DNA of 64,000 nt from Dyadobacter sp. CY323 (GCF_021390245.1 NZ_JAJUXH010000009.1:1-64000), one strand, 5' to 3'; positions 27,001 to 35,731 are shown, counted from the stretch's first letter. Notes: a model not told the origin generated them from the sequence alone. Translations and numbers: made by a program.

Positions 27001-27370
27001 TGTTTGCGGACACCTCGCCATCCCAGTTGAGGTAAATCCGGTTATCCTGCAAACGTACGCGCACTTCTTTTCCATCGCTGGTACTTCCCAGATATTGATT
27101 ATGCTCCCAGGTCCTTCCCCCGCACGTTACTTTGCTGGCTAATGGTGCCGGGCTTGCCGCTACCGTTTTGGGAGTAATGGTAAAAGGTTTGTCGGGCGAA
27201 TCTGCGTAAGGGTTTTTAATGGTGTATGTATGATTCAGATCAGCCACCAAACCAGCCTCGACATTCACGCTGTCGGAGCTCAAAGGGATGCTGCTACTTC
27301 CTTCATGGGCTGCCGCAAAAAACGGACTGGCCATGAGTCCTGTAAAAACAATCTTCCGTAAAAAATTCAT
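24083..27370 (-). CDS. T9SS type A sorting-domain protein with seven tandem Ig/FN3-like repeats
   Basis: From ATG 27370 (MNFLRKIVFTG) the protein has 1095 residues; a start at 27391 is also possible. A signal peptide ends near FFAAA. An N-terminal region with several Cys carries the pattern TCGGRTWEHNQYLGSTSDG. From about residue 271 come seven repeats of 92-93 residues, each opening with C-x-x-GP and ending in TVP. The C-terminus (NPAQDYVDIQFTSRT through ISG-like VSG and GSYIIKI to LRFMKVN) is the Por secretion-system sorting domain. So it is exported by type IX secretion and probably attached to the cell surface as an adhesin or structural protein. No enzyme domain is seen. Confidence 0.87.
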   Translation of the reverse strand: MNFLRKIVFTGLMASPFFAAAHEGSSSIPLSSDSVNVEAGLVADLNHTYTIKNPYADSPDKPFTITPKTVAASPAPLASKVTCGGRTWEHNQYLGSTSDGKEVRVRLQDNRIYLNWDGEVSANIWILYYLNTGAFQDNSTDGPTIANCVNPVDPSTARNQLLGRTNDGQITCKGIVMPDRDFLGTYVGSEGNTYQSIRYVNGMLRVAMKQGENDTRDDFYDMGLLKFTIRHANTHSKLSAKWEGVLTEEMVDGCFWPIVPKAATPVAETPCASGPTLKTVTNVNQTSLRFTYEGTGVTSIKWKILSGSNTVASNATGTLSGTTVNLSYGSLTPGSYKLVIEGNNCVSGSSEMNFTVPVPPVGACIAGPNVGAVTNISATGLRFSFDGLGVNTIKWKILSGSSTVASGTTPQLTSSQVNIIFGSLSPGNYKLAIEGGDCNSSLSETTFTVPGSISNCASGPTLKTVTNVNQTSLRFTYEGTGVTTIKWKILSGANTVANNTTGNLSSTTVDLSFGSLSPGNYKLAIEGGNCVSGQSELNFTVPAPPVGNCIAGPNLGAITNISATGLQFGFDGLGVHTIKWKILSGANTVASGTTPELTSANVNLIFSSLTPGNYKLAIEGGDCTSSVSEKPFTVPGSTPNCSAGPTLKTVTNITPTSLRFTYEGTGVSTIKWKILSGLNTVETKTTGNLSTTTVNVTFGTLSPGNYKLSIEGGNCVSGQSELSFTVPVPPVPDCIGGPSISTIKNISQTGLTVDFAGTNLQIFSWKILQNTSEVGSGKTTYLSTKSTAITFPTLAAGTYTLQIIPEDCKGTPATKTFVVPVAQLTPCVFGPELLSLKDPSPTALKFQFNGIQVTAINWKIMKGNTMMRSSSVEPKSSLPEITYDRLNDGEYTLEIQGGNCKSAVASSTFKVSGSLPIYIANFKGEVVDKGVELSWEVVAEQDGKEFEVLRYDDKLKKEEVLGKVSLTDQRIGWYHFVDEKPLLGINYYQLKQIDINGTFEKSKMISINPGIITGRVVAPNPAQDYVDIQFTSRTAGLSTVSIYSVSGVEVSSSQIQIKEGNNNHRLNVKKLIGGSYIIKIAHGGEFSKLRFMKVN
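24640..26560 (-). repeat. Seven tandem 276/279-bp repeats inside the T9SS gene
   Basis: Repeat starts, marked by the first Cys codon, are at 26560, 26281, 26005, 25726, 25450, 25171 and 24892. This gives intervals of 279, 276, 279, 276, 279 and 279 bases. Units 1, 3 and 5 (CASGPTLKTVT type) are very alike, as are units 2 and 4 (CIAGPNxGAxTNISATGL type); units 6 and 7 are diverged. So an A-B pair was duplicated more than once. Near-identical DNA favours change of copy number. Confidence 0.85.
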
Positions 27371-27566
27371 ATAGTGTACATTTGTTAACAATAAATACTG
27401 TATAGTTTAAGATGAATTATCTCTAATTTATTCTACCTTTTATAACAAATATACTACAAAACACAATAAACCATTCTGTAACCGATATAATATTGCGGCT
27501 TCGGCAACGTTCGCAGCAGTTTGATAAACTAGTTGATTGAAATAGAGGGAGTTGGCGCAAACAAAA

Positions 27567-27593
27567 AAAACCGCCCTGAAACAAGGCGGTTTT
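27567..27593 (-). terminator. Terminator of tRNA-Glu
   Basis: Arms AAAACCGCC (27567-27575) and GGCGGTTTT (27585-27593) flank a 9-base loop. On the minus strand the stem is followed by eight Ts, so it stops transcription coming from tRNA-Glu, 35 bases upstream. It also isolates the T9SS gene from it. Confidence 0.85.
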
Positions 27594-27627
27594 AGTAATG
27601 ATCGAAAGTGCTTCATCGCACGGTTTG

Positions 27628-27699
27628 TGACCCATAGGGGAATCGAACCCCTGTTTCAACCGTGAAAGGGTCGTGTCCTAACCGCTAGACGAATGGGCC
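27628..27699 (-). tRNA. tRNA-Glu (anticodon TTC)
   Basis: Read on the minus strand from 27699 to 27628 (72 bases). The acceptor stem GGCCCAT pairs with ATGGGTC including one G-U pair; the D arm contains GCGGTTAGGA; the anticodon loop CTTTCAC gives TTC; the T arm carries GGTTCGATTCC. The discriminator base is A and no CCA is encoded. All four arms are present, so the gene looks functional. The next gene on the plus strand starts 254 bases away. Confidence 0.95.
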
Positions 27700-27953
27700 G
27701 ACTGGTCTCCTACTTCGCGCGTTTTTCAACACTTTCTTTCACTTTTCGTTTCCCTTTTCCGAAAACGTGGTGCAAAGATGCACGGTTGGATTTAAAATTG
27801 CAACTATGGAAGGCAAATAAAATTGAACTATTTCATTATCCATTCATTTTCAACAAGTTCATTTCCGAAAGTTTTTTTATCCCAACCCTAATGGGGTTAA
27901 ATTCGGGTAACTTTCTAAATTTGAGTCTGAGCACTTCCATTCATCCGCTGCCT

Positions 27954-30443
27954 ATGCCACGTTTTGCCCGTATCCTCCTGTTGTTCATATCGTTTCATCC
28001 AGTTTTTGCTCAGAATACCACTCCCGAACAGCACCTCGGATTTCCATTGGGATCGAAATTCGCCTTTCATAGCCAGATCACTCAGTACTTCAGTTTGCTG
28101 CAATCGCAAAACCAGGACCGCATGAAACTCATGCAATACGGGACAACGAATGAAGGCAGGCCGCTGATGGTTGCATTTGTTTCCTCTGCTGAAAACATAA
28201 GCAAATTGAACAGCATCCGTGAGAACCATTTGAAAAGCATTGGATTAATGCCAGGCACACCGGATGCAAGTGTGCCCCCGATCGTGTGGCTGAGCTATAA
28301 TGTACATGGAAATGAGTCGGTTTCGGCAAACACGAGCATGCAGGTGATTTACGAACTGCTTAACAAACAGAATGCATTGACGCAGGATTTCCTCAAAAAC
28401 ATGGTCATTCTGATCGATCCGTGTATTAATCCCGATGGATATGAGCGGTATTCGCAATGGTATAACCGTGTACAAAATGCAGTTCCGGATGTGACGCCAT
28501 TTGCATTGGAACACGATGAACCCTGGCCGGGCGGACGTTTTAATCATTATTTATTTGACTTAAACCGCGACTGGGCCTGGCAAACTCAAAAAGAAACTCA
28601 GGAACGGATCGCATTATATAATCAATGGATGCCGCATTTTCACGCCGATTTCCATGAAATGGGACCGTCGAGAAGCTACTATTTTCCACCCGCAGCGAAG
28701 CCTTTTCATAAGGACATTACAGCCTGGCAGCGCGAGTTCAATGTGCTGATCGGCGAGTATTGCCGTAAATATTTTGATAAAAACAACTGGGCCTATTTCA
28801 CAAAATACAATTACGATCTATTCTATCCAAGCTACGGCGACACCTGGCCGACCATCAATGGTGCAGTGGGTGTAACTTACGAACAAGGCGGCGGTGGCCG
28901 GGCAGGATTAGCAATTAAAAGGGAAGATGAACACGACACGCTCACGCTGGCAAGCCGCATTTCCCACCATTATGCTACCACTTTGGCCACGCTGGAAGCT
29001 GTATTGTCACAAAAAGAAAAGATTGTAGCAGAGTTTGTGAAGTTTCACGACAATGCCGCCAAAGCCCCAACCGGCGCATTTAAAACCTACATTGTCAAAA
29101 CAAAAGGACGGGAAGAACGCGCCCGCTACTTTGGTTCGTGGCTCGAAAAGCAGGGTATAACGTATGGGATTGCCGGAAAATCGGCCACCGTAAAAGGAAC
29201 CGAGCTGATCAATTCGGTTGATGAATCCGTAAAAATCGAACATAACGACTTGCTGATTACCACATATCAGCCTAAATCCAATTTGTTGCGTGTGCTTTTT
29301 GAGCCTAAACCCGTCCTCGAAGATTCTGTCACGTACGATGTCACAAGCTGGGGACTATCTTACATTTTTGGCCTAAAAGCGTATGGTCTGAAAGAAAAGC
29401 TTGCACCTGCGAGTTATCAGCCTGAGAAAGTCGAAAACGCTGTACCCAATTTTTCACCTTATGCATATGTCGCACGCTGGTCGGAAGTGGAAGATGCCGT
29501 TTTCCTGGCCGAGTTATTAAAAAATGAGATTTTGGTAAAAACGTCAAACGTTCCCTTTGAGATCGACAATGCGAAGTTTGAAGCCGGGGCGCTCATTATT
29601 ACTAAAAAAGGAAATGAGAGAAATGATTTTGATAAGCTGGTAACATCCATTGCTACTAAACATTTTGTCAAACTTCTGCCCGTAAAAACCGCCCTGGTTA
29701 CCTCAGGATCAGACTTCGGCGACGACCACATCGCTGCTCTGAAAATCCCAAAAGTGGTTGCAGTTAGCGGGGACGGCATTTCTCCTACCTCATTTGGTGC
29801 AGTATGGCATTATTTTGAGCAGCAGATCAAATACCCGGTTACCATTGTAAATGCGACGCGGCTGATTTCCTTACCCTGGAATGAGATCGACGTTTTGATC
29901 TTGCCAGATGGCAAATACAACGACATATTAGGAGAAAAACAGCTGGAAGCACTACAAGCCTGGGTAAAAAATGGTGGCAAGATCATCGCCATGGAAGGTG
30001 CAACCGATGCATTTTTAGGTAAGTCAGGATTTACTCTCTCAAAAAAATCTTCGGACAGAAAGAAAGATGCTGACTTCTTCAAAAAGTACGGGGATCAGGA
30101 ACGTGAAGGTGCCAGCGATTCGTCCCCGGGAAGTATGTTTCAGTTAACCATGGACAAAACCCATCCATTGTCTTTCGGATGCAGTGAAGAATACGTCACG
30201 CTCGTGAGGGATGCCTATGAAAGGGAATATTTAAAAGATGGATGGAATGTGGGCTACCTGACTGAAACGGGCTACAAAGCCGGATTTGTAGGCAGCAAAA
30301 TGGCAGCCAAACTAAAAAACACATTAATACTCGGAGTTCAGGAACTGGGCAACGGCCAGGTCATTTACATGATGGAAGATCCGGTCTTCCGCGCCATGCT
30401 TTACAATGGAAAGATTCTTTTCAGTAACGCGGTGTTTAGGTAA
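27954..30443 (+). CDS. M14 family zinc carboxypeptidase, exported
   Basis: ATG 27954 is chosen because it starts a signal peptide (MPRFARILLLFISFHPVFAQ); the frame is open back to 27693 but that stretch overlaps tRNA-Glu and low-complexity DNA. The protein has 829 residues. The M14 domain shows YNVHGNESVSANTS (zinc ligands His and Glu), INPDGYERYSQWYN, and HADFHEMGPSRSYYFPPA. The second half (from about residue 530) resembles the DJ-1/GATase-like domain often fused to these Bacteroidota peptidases. It should cut C-terminal residues from peptides outside the cytoplasm. A TAAATTTG octamer at 27916-27923 fits a -7 element. Confidence 0.86.
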   Translation: MPRFARILLLFISFHPVFAQNTTPEQHLGFPLGSKFAFHSQITQYFSLLQSQNQDRMKLMQYGTTNEGRPLMVAFVSSAENISKLNSIRENHLKSIGLMPGTPDASVPPIVWLSYNVHGNESVSANTSMQVIYELLNKQNALTQDFLKNMVILIDPCINPDGYERYSQWYNRVQNAVPDVTPFALEHDEPWPGGRFNHYLFDLNRDWAWQTQKETQERIALYNQWMPHFHADFHEMGPSRSYYFPPAAKPFHKDITAWQREFNVLIGEYCRKYFDKNNWAYFTKYNYDLFYPSYGDTWPTINGAVGVTYEQGGGGRAGLAIKREDEHDTLTLASRISHHYATTLATLEAVLSQKEKIVAEFVKFHDNAAKAPTGAFKTYIVKTKGREERARYFGSWLEKQGITYGIAGKSATVKGTELINSVDESVKIEHNDLLITTYQPKSNLLRVLFEPKPVLEDSVTYDVTSWGLSYIFGLKAYGLKEKLAPASYQPEKVENAVPNFSPYAYVARWSEVEDAVFLAELLKNEILVKTSNVPFEIDNAKFEAGALIITKKGNERNDFDKLVTSIATKHFVKLLPVKTALVTSGSDFGDDHIAALKIPKVVAVSGDGISPTSFGAVWHYFEQQIKYPVTIVNATRLISLPWNEIDVLILPDGKYNDILGEKQLEALQAWVKNGGKIIAMEGATDAFLGKSGFTLSKKSSDRKKDADFFKKYGDQEREGASDSSPGSMFQLTMDKTHPLSFGCSEEYVTLVRDAYEREYLKDGWNVGYLTETGYKAGFVGSKMAAKLKNTLILGVQELGNGQVIYMMEDPVFRAMLYNGKILFSNAVFR

Positions 30444-30852
30444 AATACCTCACCGCTAACTCATACCCTTTCAGCCCCAATCCACAGATCATTCCTTTAC
30501 ACCTGGAAGTCAGGTAGCTATGGTGACGGAATGGCTCGCGGGCGTGGATGTTGGAAATATGGACTTCTACCGCTGGTGTGGTCACTGCCGATAATGCATC
30601 CGCCAGCGCAATGGACGTATGGGTAAGTCCGCCGGCGTTGATAATGATGCCATCGAACGAAAATCCGATCTCGTGAATTTTATCAATGATTGCGCCCTCG
30701 TGGTTGGACTGAAAATAATGCAGTTCAATGTCCGCAAAGGTCGCTTTCAAGGTTTCAAAGTAATCCTCAAATGACTGACTGCCATAAATACCGGGTTCAC
30801 GTTTGCCCAAAAGGTTTAAATTGGGACCGTTGAGGATTAGTATCTTCTTCAT
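30436..30852 (-). CDS. aroQ: 3-dehydroquinate dehydratase, type II
   Basis: ATG 30852 begins MKKILILNGPNLNLLGKREP, the family N-terminus, and the protein has 138 residues, normal for type II. The catalytic tyrosine is in PGIYGSQSF and the active-site histidine in VHISNIHAREPFRHHS. The enzyme dehydrates 3-dehydroquinate to 3-dehydroshikimate in the shikimate pathway as a dodecamer. The frame extends upstream to 30915 but that part overlaps the start region of xerD on the other strand. Its end overlaps the M14 peptidase end by eight bases, so the two genes are convergent. Confidence 0.94.
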   Translation of the reverse strand: MKKILILNGPNLNLLGKREPGIYGSQSFEDYFETLKATFADIELHYFQSNHEGAIIDKIHEIGFSFDGIIINAGGLTHTSIALADALSAVTTPAVEVHISNIHAREPFRHHSYLTSRCKGMICGLGLKGYELAVRYFT

Positions 30853-30891
30853 TTTAGCACGCTGATTGATTATTCTTTTTCCCTTTTTTGT

Positions 30892-31788
30892 ATGTGGCAA
30901 AGCTACATTAAACATTTTAAAAATTATCTCCGCCTGGAACGCTCGTTATCGGGCAATTCGGTGGATGCTTATGTGCGGGATGTCGAAAAGCTGGAAGAGT
31001 TTCTGGAATTCACAAAAGTTGATTTACCTCCAGCAAAGATCCAGGAAGTGCATTTATCGGAATTTTTGAAATACTTATCCGAACTCGGACTTGCAGCGCA
31101 TTCACAAGCCCGGATGCTGTCGGGGATCAAGACGTTTTTCAAATATTTGTTGCTGGAAAATGAGATCACAGAAGATCCAACGGAGCTATTGGAATCTCCC
31201 CGTCTGCCCCGAAAGTTGCCTGATGTACTTTCTTATGAAGACATTGAATCTATGCTGGCGGCAATCGACCACTCGACGCCGGAAGGCACCCGGAACCGGG
31301 CCATTATAGAAGTTTTGTATAGCTCAGGTCTACGCGTTTCGGAACTTACCGGTCTGCTGTTAACACACTGCTACTTTGATATCGGGTTTTTACGGATTCT
31401 TGGAAAAGGCGACAAGGTTCGATTGGTACCCATTGGAAAGGAAGCGATCAAATACACCCAAATTTATCTGGATCATGTACGAAATGAGATCGCGCCGAAA
31501 AAGGATAGTGAGGATATCGTATTTCTGAACCGTAGAGGTGGCCAGTTGACGCGGGTGATGATTTTCTTGATCATTAAAGATCTTGCCGAGAAAGCCGGGA
31601 TTGCTAAAAACGTGAGCCCCCACACCTTCCGGCATTCATTCGCAACGCATTTAATTGAAGGCGGCGCGAGTTTACGGGCAGTTCAGGAAATGCTTGGCCA
31701 TGAGTCTATTACAACGACTGAAATTTACACGCACCTCGACCGGGACTATCTGCGGCAGGTGATCACAGAGTTTCACCCGAGAGGTTGA
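30892..31788 (+). CDS. xerD: Site-specific tyrosine recombinase XerD
   Basis: The 298-residue protein has the XerC/D length. The SAM-like N-terminal domain begins YIKHFKNYLRLERSLSGNS. The catalytic residues are visible as R in SSGLRVSELTGL, H-x-x-R in HTFRHSFATH, H in GHESITTTEIYTH and the nucleophile Y in the same segment. With XerC it resolves chromosome dimers at dif with FtsK. It is divergent from aroQ (40 bases) and followed by the decamer-repeat region. It is a chromosomal housekeeping copy rather than a mobile-element integrase, since no att sites or cargo are seen. Confidence 0.88.
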   Translation: MWQSYIKHFKNYLRLERSLSGNSVDAYVRDVEKLEEFLEFTKVDLPPAKIQEVHLSEFLKYLSELGLAAHSQARMLSGIKTFFKYLLLENEITEDPTELLESPRLPRKLPDVLSYEDIESMLAAIDHSTPEGTRNRAIIEVLYSSGLRVSELTGLLLTHCYFDIGFLRILGKGDKVRLVPIGKEAIKYTQIYLDHVRNEIAPKKDSEDIVFLNRRGGQLTRVMIFLIIKDLAEKAGIAKNVSPHTFRHSFATHLIEGGASLRAVQEMLGHESITTTEIYTHLDRDYLRQVITEFHPRG

Positions 31789-31804
31789 TAGCAGAGGCTG
31801 GGGT

Positions 31805-32050
31805 TGTCATTTGATGGTCGTTAATTGTCATGAGTTGTCGTTGTCATTAGTAGTCATTAATAGTCATTTGTAGTCATTTGTAGTCATTAATTGTCATTGT
31901 CATTAGTTGTCATAATAGTCATTAATTGTTGTGATGTCCGACATGACTATTAGAAACAGGCAACAAATGACCACCAATGACTACCATTGACTACCATTGA
32001 CTACCAATGACTATTAATGACCACCAATGACTACCATTAACGACAAATCA
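31805..32050. repeat. Decamer-repeat inverted element (GTCATT family)
   Basis: This 287-base gap between xerD and the small membrane protein contains no gene. Its left half (31805-31930) is built of ten-base units such as ATTTGTAGTC, ATTAATAGTC and ATTAATTGTC. The right half (31963-32050) consists of the reverse-complement type: AATGACTACC, ATTGACTACC, AATGACCACC. A non-repetitive 32-base centre separates them, so transcripts or single strands could form a long imperfect hairpin. The ten-base period is close to one helical turn. A related element lies at 52923-53120. Confidence 0.8.
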
Positions 32051-32075
32051 CCAATAATATCCCCTTCCAGATACG

Positions 32076-32279
32076 TCACTTCACTTCCTGTAAGAGCGAA
32101 TCCAGCAAAAGGGAATCGGAATCCGGGGTGGCGCCGGGCATTGCGCGATTGAGCTGCTTTGGTTTGTTCCAGGGCGCGGTGGTGCGGCTCGACATATCGT
32201 AGGAAATGTAGGAGAACAATGCGACGAACAGAATCATTACGACAATAAAAATCTTGCGGTTCTTGTTGGGATCCTTCAT
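32076..32279 (-). CDS. Small single-span membrane protein
   Basis: This 67-residue protein has one hydrophobic helix (residues 9-27, IFIVVMILFVALFSYIS) after a basic N-terminus, then a hydrophilic tail with acidic C-terminal residues. No family is recognised. It starts six bases after the sixA stop on the same strand, so the two form an operon. Its stop is close to the edge of the decamer-repeat element. Function unknown. Confidence 0.7.
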   Translation of the reverse strand: MKDPNKNRKIFIVVMILFVALFSYISYDMSSRTTAPWNKPKQLNRAMPGATPDSDSLLLDSLLQEVK

Positions 32280-32284
32280 TGTTA

Positions 32285-32788
32285 CTAAACTTCGCTCACC
32301 TGTTTTGGTGTTCTGTAAATGGTTAAATTTCCGGTTTTAGCAGATATTTCTTCCCATTTCTGACCTTCAAATTCAATAAATGCAACTGATCCTTTCTTCA
32401 TCGATCCCAGGTTGGAGCCGGAAAGATATTCTGCGAAATAGGTAATGTCCGGATTGTGGCCGAATAAAATGAGAGTGGAAAATGTTTCGGGAACCGTATT
32501 AATGGCGTTCAGATAAGCTCTCGGGCCCCCGTCGTAGATTTCGGTCCGTGAATTGATGGAAGCGGTGTTCACCCCTAACTTTCCGGCAATGATCTCCGCC
32601 GTTTTGAATGCTCTCGAAGCCGGGCTTGACACGAAAATATCAGGCTTAACATCCGATTCGGCCAGCCACTTTCCCATCGCCGTTGCCTCGCCAAGACCTT
32701 TGCTGTTCAGATTTCTGTCAAAGTCTTTGATCCTGAAAGTTTGGTCTTCCGCGGTTGCGTGGCGAACCAGAATGAGCGTTTTTTTCAT
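32285..32788 (-). CDS. sixA: Phosphohistidine phosphatase SixA-like
   Basis: From ATG 32788 (MKKTLILVRHATAED) the protein has 167 residues. It is a histidine phosphatase with the RHA motif at the N-terminus, the SSPASRAFKTAEII segment and a second catalytic histidine in LILFGHNPDITYF. SixA removes phosphate from histidine phosphotransfer domains in bacteria; Bacteroidota members keep the short form. The frame extends upstream to 32872 without support. It is divergent from sppA and followed by a small membrane protein. Confidence 0.85.
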   Translation of the reverse strand: MKKTLILVRHATAEDQTFRIKDFDRNLNSKGLGEATAMGKWLAESDVKPDIFVSSPASRAFKTAEIIAGKLGVNTASINSRTEIYDGGPRAYLNAINTVPETFSTLILFGHNPDITYFAEYLSGSNLGSMKKGSVAFIEFEGQKWEEISAKTGNLTIYRTPKQVSEV

Positions 32789-32983
32789 TGCCTTATTTTT
32801 TCTCAAAAGTACTGAATATGCCTTGGGAAATGCTTCGGTTAGCTTTGAAAAAATTTGTGTCTCCGCAACCACTTAATCCGTCGAAACAACCTTTTGACAT
32901 TATTTATTAAACAAGGGGCGACAAATAATCTTTAATTTTGTTAATTACATTACTACAGAAAACATACTAAGCGATTACATACA

Positions 32984-34750
32984 ATGCTTCAATTTTTTAA
33001 ATATGTCCTGGCCACTTTCGTCGGCATAATCCTTTTTATTTTCCTCTCTTTCTTCATTTTAGCCGGCATTGGATCCCTATTTTCCAGCGAAGAAAAAGTG
33101 GTATTGAATGACAAATCGATCCTTAAACTGGACCTGAACAAACCGATCCAGGAAGTTGGGGTTGAGAATCCTTTTGCTGATCTCGGAGGCTTTTTTCAAG
33201 GGAATGAAAATGTGGCTGGCCTGAAAGATATCATCGAAGCTCTGAAAAATGCGCAGACAGATGATAAAGTAAAAGGGATTTACCTCAAAACAGAAAATCC
33301 GGAGGCTGGCTGGGCTACGCTCGAAGAAATACGTAATCAGCTCCTGGAATTTAAAAAATCAAAGAAATTCATCGTTACATATGGCGAAAGCTATTCTGAA
33401 AAAGGATACTACATCGCCTCACTCGCTGACAAAATCTACCTCAATCCAGCCGGTGGAATGGAGTGGAATGGCCTTTCCGCCGAATACAGCTTCTTTAAAG
33501 GAACATTTGACAAACTCGATATCAAGCCGCTCGTTTTCAGAGTGGGCGAATTTAAAAGCGCCATTGAAATGTTTTCCCGCGCGGATATGAGTGAGGCCAG
33601 CAAAAAGCAGTCGATTGAGCTCATTACGGCAATCAATAACAACTTCCTTAAAAACATCTCCGCGTCCCGAAAAATCCCGGTTGAAACGTTGAAAGGGCTG
33701 GCAGATTCTCTGGCAGTGGAAAATCCAAAATCCGCTTTAAAATATCAGTTTGTGACGAATTTGGGTTATCAGGATGAATTGGAGGCCTATCTAAAAAAGG
33801 AATTGAAGGTGGAAGAGAAGAAGGACATTTCTTACGTTGGTGTTGACAAATATTTGAAAGGCGACAGCAAAATCGACGATGGAGATTTTAACAAAAGAAT
33901 TGGGGTACTGGTCGCGGAAGGTGAAATCACGAGCGGTGATGGTGGCGACGACAATATCGGCTCGGAAAAATTCGTGAAAGAACTTAAAAAAATCCGTGAG
34001 AACGATAAGATCAAAGCTGTTGTGATCCGTATCAATTCACCAGGCGGAAGCGCATTGGCTTCGGATGTAATGTGGAGGGAAATTAAATTGACTGCTAAAA
34101 AGAAACCGGTAATTGCTTCTATGTCGGATGTAGCTGCTTCCGGCGGGTATTATCTTGCGATGGGCTGCGACACGATCGTCGCCCAGCCGAATACGATCAC
34201 AGGTTCCATCGGTATTTTCGGCCTGATCTTCAATGTAACCGATTTCATGAACAATAAACTTGGCATTACTTTCGACGGTGTAGGTACCAGCCCACATGCT
34301 GATTGGCCAACCGCTACGAGAGAAATGACTGATTTTGAGAAGGCTACGATTCAGAAAAGTGTAAATGAAGGTTACGACACTTTCACTAAAAAAGCTGCGG
34401 AAGGTCGGAAAATGTCGGTTGAAAAACTGAAAAGTCTGGCGCAGGGCCGCGTTTGGTCTGGCGTAGAAGCAAAAGAAAATGGATTGGTTGACGTTTTGGG
34501 CGGAGTTGATGATGCCATCAAGATTGCCGCAAAAGCTGCGAAATTGTCGGAAGGGGATTACCGCGTCCGTTATTATCCTGAAAAGAAAAAGCCTTTTGAT
34601 GAACTGGTATCGAAAGTAATGAACGACGAAGAAGAAAAAGCAAGTGCAAAAACGCTGGGAGAACTTGCACCTTATGTCAAAATGTATAAAAAACTGATGA
34701 ACATGGGGGGAATGCAAACCAGAATGCCATTTGAAATGGTGATTCGTTAA
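32984..34750 (+). CDS. sppA: Signal peptide peptidase SppA, 67K type
   Basis: The 588-residue protein has an N-terminal membrane anchor (residues 4-30) and two tandem S49 peptidase domains, matching the long SppA type. The catalytic lysine is in GEFKSAIEMF in the first half and the serine in VAASGGYYLAMG in the second; PGGSALASD is the family loop. It degrades cleaved signal peptides in the inner membrane as a tetramer. A TAATTTTG octamer at 32933-32940 fits a -7 element, but a TTG at the right upstream distance is not obvious. Confidence 0.93.
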   Translation: MLQFFKYVLATFVGIILFIFLSFFILAGIGSLFSSEEKVVLNDKSILKLDLNKPIQEVGVENPFADLGGFFQGNENVAGLKDIIEALKNAQTDDKVKGIYLKTENPEAGWATLEEIRNQLLEFKKSKKFIVTYGESYSEKGYYIASLADKIYLNPAGGMEWNGLSAEYSFFKGTFDKLDIKPLVFRVGEFKSAIEMFSRADMSEASKKQSIELITAINNNFLKNISASRKIPVETLKGLADSLAVENPKSALKYQFVTNLGYQDELEAYLKKELKVEEKKDISYVGVDKYLKGDSKIDDGDFNKRIGVLVAEGEITSGDGGDDNIGSEKFVKELKKIRENDKIKAVVIRINSPGGSALASDVMWREIKLTAKKKPVIASMSDVAASGGYYLAMGCDTIVAQPNTITGSIGIFGLIFNVTDFMNNKLGITFDGVGTSPHADWPTATREMTDFEKATIQKSVNEGYDTFTKKAAEGRKMSVEKLKSLAQGRVWSGVEAKENGLVDVLGGVDDAIKIAAKAAKLSEGDYRVRYYPEKKKPFDELVSKVMNDEEEKASAKTLGELAPYVKMYKKLMNMGGMQTRMPFEMVIR

Positions 34751-34762
34751 TTCTATTAAAAA

Positions 34763-34809
34763 CCAATAAAAAAGCTCGTTTCCGCTATGGAATCGAGCTT
34801 TTTTATTGG
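34763..34809. terminator. Bidirectional terminator between sppA and yihY
   Basis: Two 16-base arms (34763-34778 and 34794-34809, CCAATAAAAAAGCTCG and its complement) pair perfectly around a 15-base loop. It lies between the sppA stop (34750) and the convergent YihY stop (34811). A/T runs inside both arms give a U-tract after the stem core in either direction. Confidence 0.88.
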
Positions 34810-34810
34810 C

Positions 34811-35731
34811 CTAATTTTCAATTACACCTGTTTTTTCATTCAACTCCTGACGAACAATCAGCACGGCGTGCTTATTCGGGGTGATTGCTACGCCATCCTG
34901 CCTCGCATATACCTTGGTAAACTCGGCCCCGAAATACAAAATAATGGACGAATAATAAATCCAGGTCAGCAGGATAACAATGGAGGCAGAAGTTCCGTAG
35001 GCAGCTCCTAGGTCGGATTTACCCAGGTAAAAACTAATTACAAATTTGCCGATCAGAAACAGAACGGATGTAAATGCGGCCCCGACCATACATTCTTTCC
35101 ATCGCAGCTCGCCATCGGGCAGTACTTTGAAAATAACGGTAAAAAGCGATGTGATGATTGTGAGTACCAAGGCCATGTTGACCATGTAGAACAAAATCAC
35201 CGAAGCCTCGGAAAAGTATTGTTCGAGCCGGTTACTCAAAAGATCGATCAATGCACTTGCGCCCAGTGAAACAACGAGCAGGAAACCCAGGGTAAGAATC
35301 ATCGAAAAAGAAATGAGCCGGTTTTTTAAGTATTGCAGCCAGCCTTTTTTGGGTTTTGATTTTATAGCCCATATGAAATTAATCGAATCCTGCATTTCTG
35401 CGAAAACCCCGGTTGCACCGATCAGTAAGGTTCCAATTCCGATCGCAGCTGCCAGTCCTGACTTATTGGACATCTCCGCATTCTTCAGAATTTCCTGTAA
35501 CTGTTCCGCGGCGCTGGCACCTACCAGCCCGCTTATTTGTCCAAAAAGTTCACCCTGAATGGCGTCCCTGCCAAAAAAAATGCTGAACACCGAGATGATG
35601 ACCAGCAACATGGGAGCCAGAGAAAAGATCGTGTAATACGACAGAGCCGCACTCAGTTTCAGACCGTTGTCGTTTAAAAATTCGGTCGCGCTCTCTTTGA
35701 AGATTCCGAAGTATAGCTTGATGTTTTTCAT
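34811..35731 (-). CDS. YihY/BrkB family inner-membrane protein
   Basis: The 306-residue protein has about six membrane helices. The family pattern is clear: LKLSAALSYYTIFSLAPMLL near the N-terminus, LLIGATGVFAEMQDSINFIW in the middle and YGTSASIVILLTWIYYSS near the C-terminus. These proteins were once called ribonuclease BN by mistake; their real role is not known. It is the first or only gene of its unit and ends convergently with sppA. Confidence 0.88.
   Translation of the reverse strand: MKNIKLYFGIFKESATEFLNDNGLKLSAALSYYTIFSLAPMLLVIISVFSIFFGRDAIQGELFGQISGLVGASAAEQLQEILKNAEMSNKSGLAAAIGIGTLLIGATGVFAEMQDSINFIWAIKSKPKKGWLQYLKNRLISFSMILTLGFLLVVSLGASALIDLLSNRLEQYFSEASVILFYMVNMALVLTIITSLFTVIFKVLPDGELRWKECMVGAAFTSVLFLIGKFVISFYLGKSDLGAAYGTSASIVILLTWIYYSSIILYFGAEFTKVYARQDGVAITPNKHAVLIVRQELNEKTGVIEN

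Noticed and set aside
27693..27953. N-terminal extension of the M14 peptidase to 27693
   Set aside because: It overlaps tRNA-Glu and has no protein-like pattern; the signal peptide begins at 27954.
30892..31788. Integrase of a mobile element
   Set aside because: Length and motifs fit chromosomal XerD; no attachment sites or cargo genes are visible.
31805..32050. CRISPR array
   Set aside because: Units are ten bases with no spacers and occur in both orientations; no cas genes are present.
34037..34717. Minus-strand open frame of 226 codons inside sppA
   Set aside because: It is Phe/Arg-rich antisense of a conserved domain, with no recognisable family.
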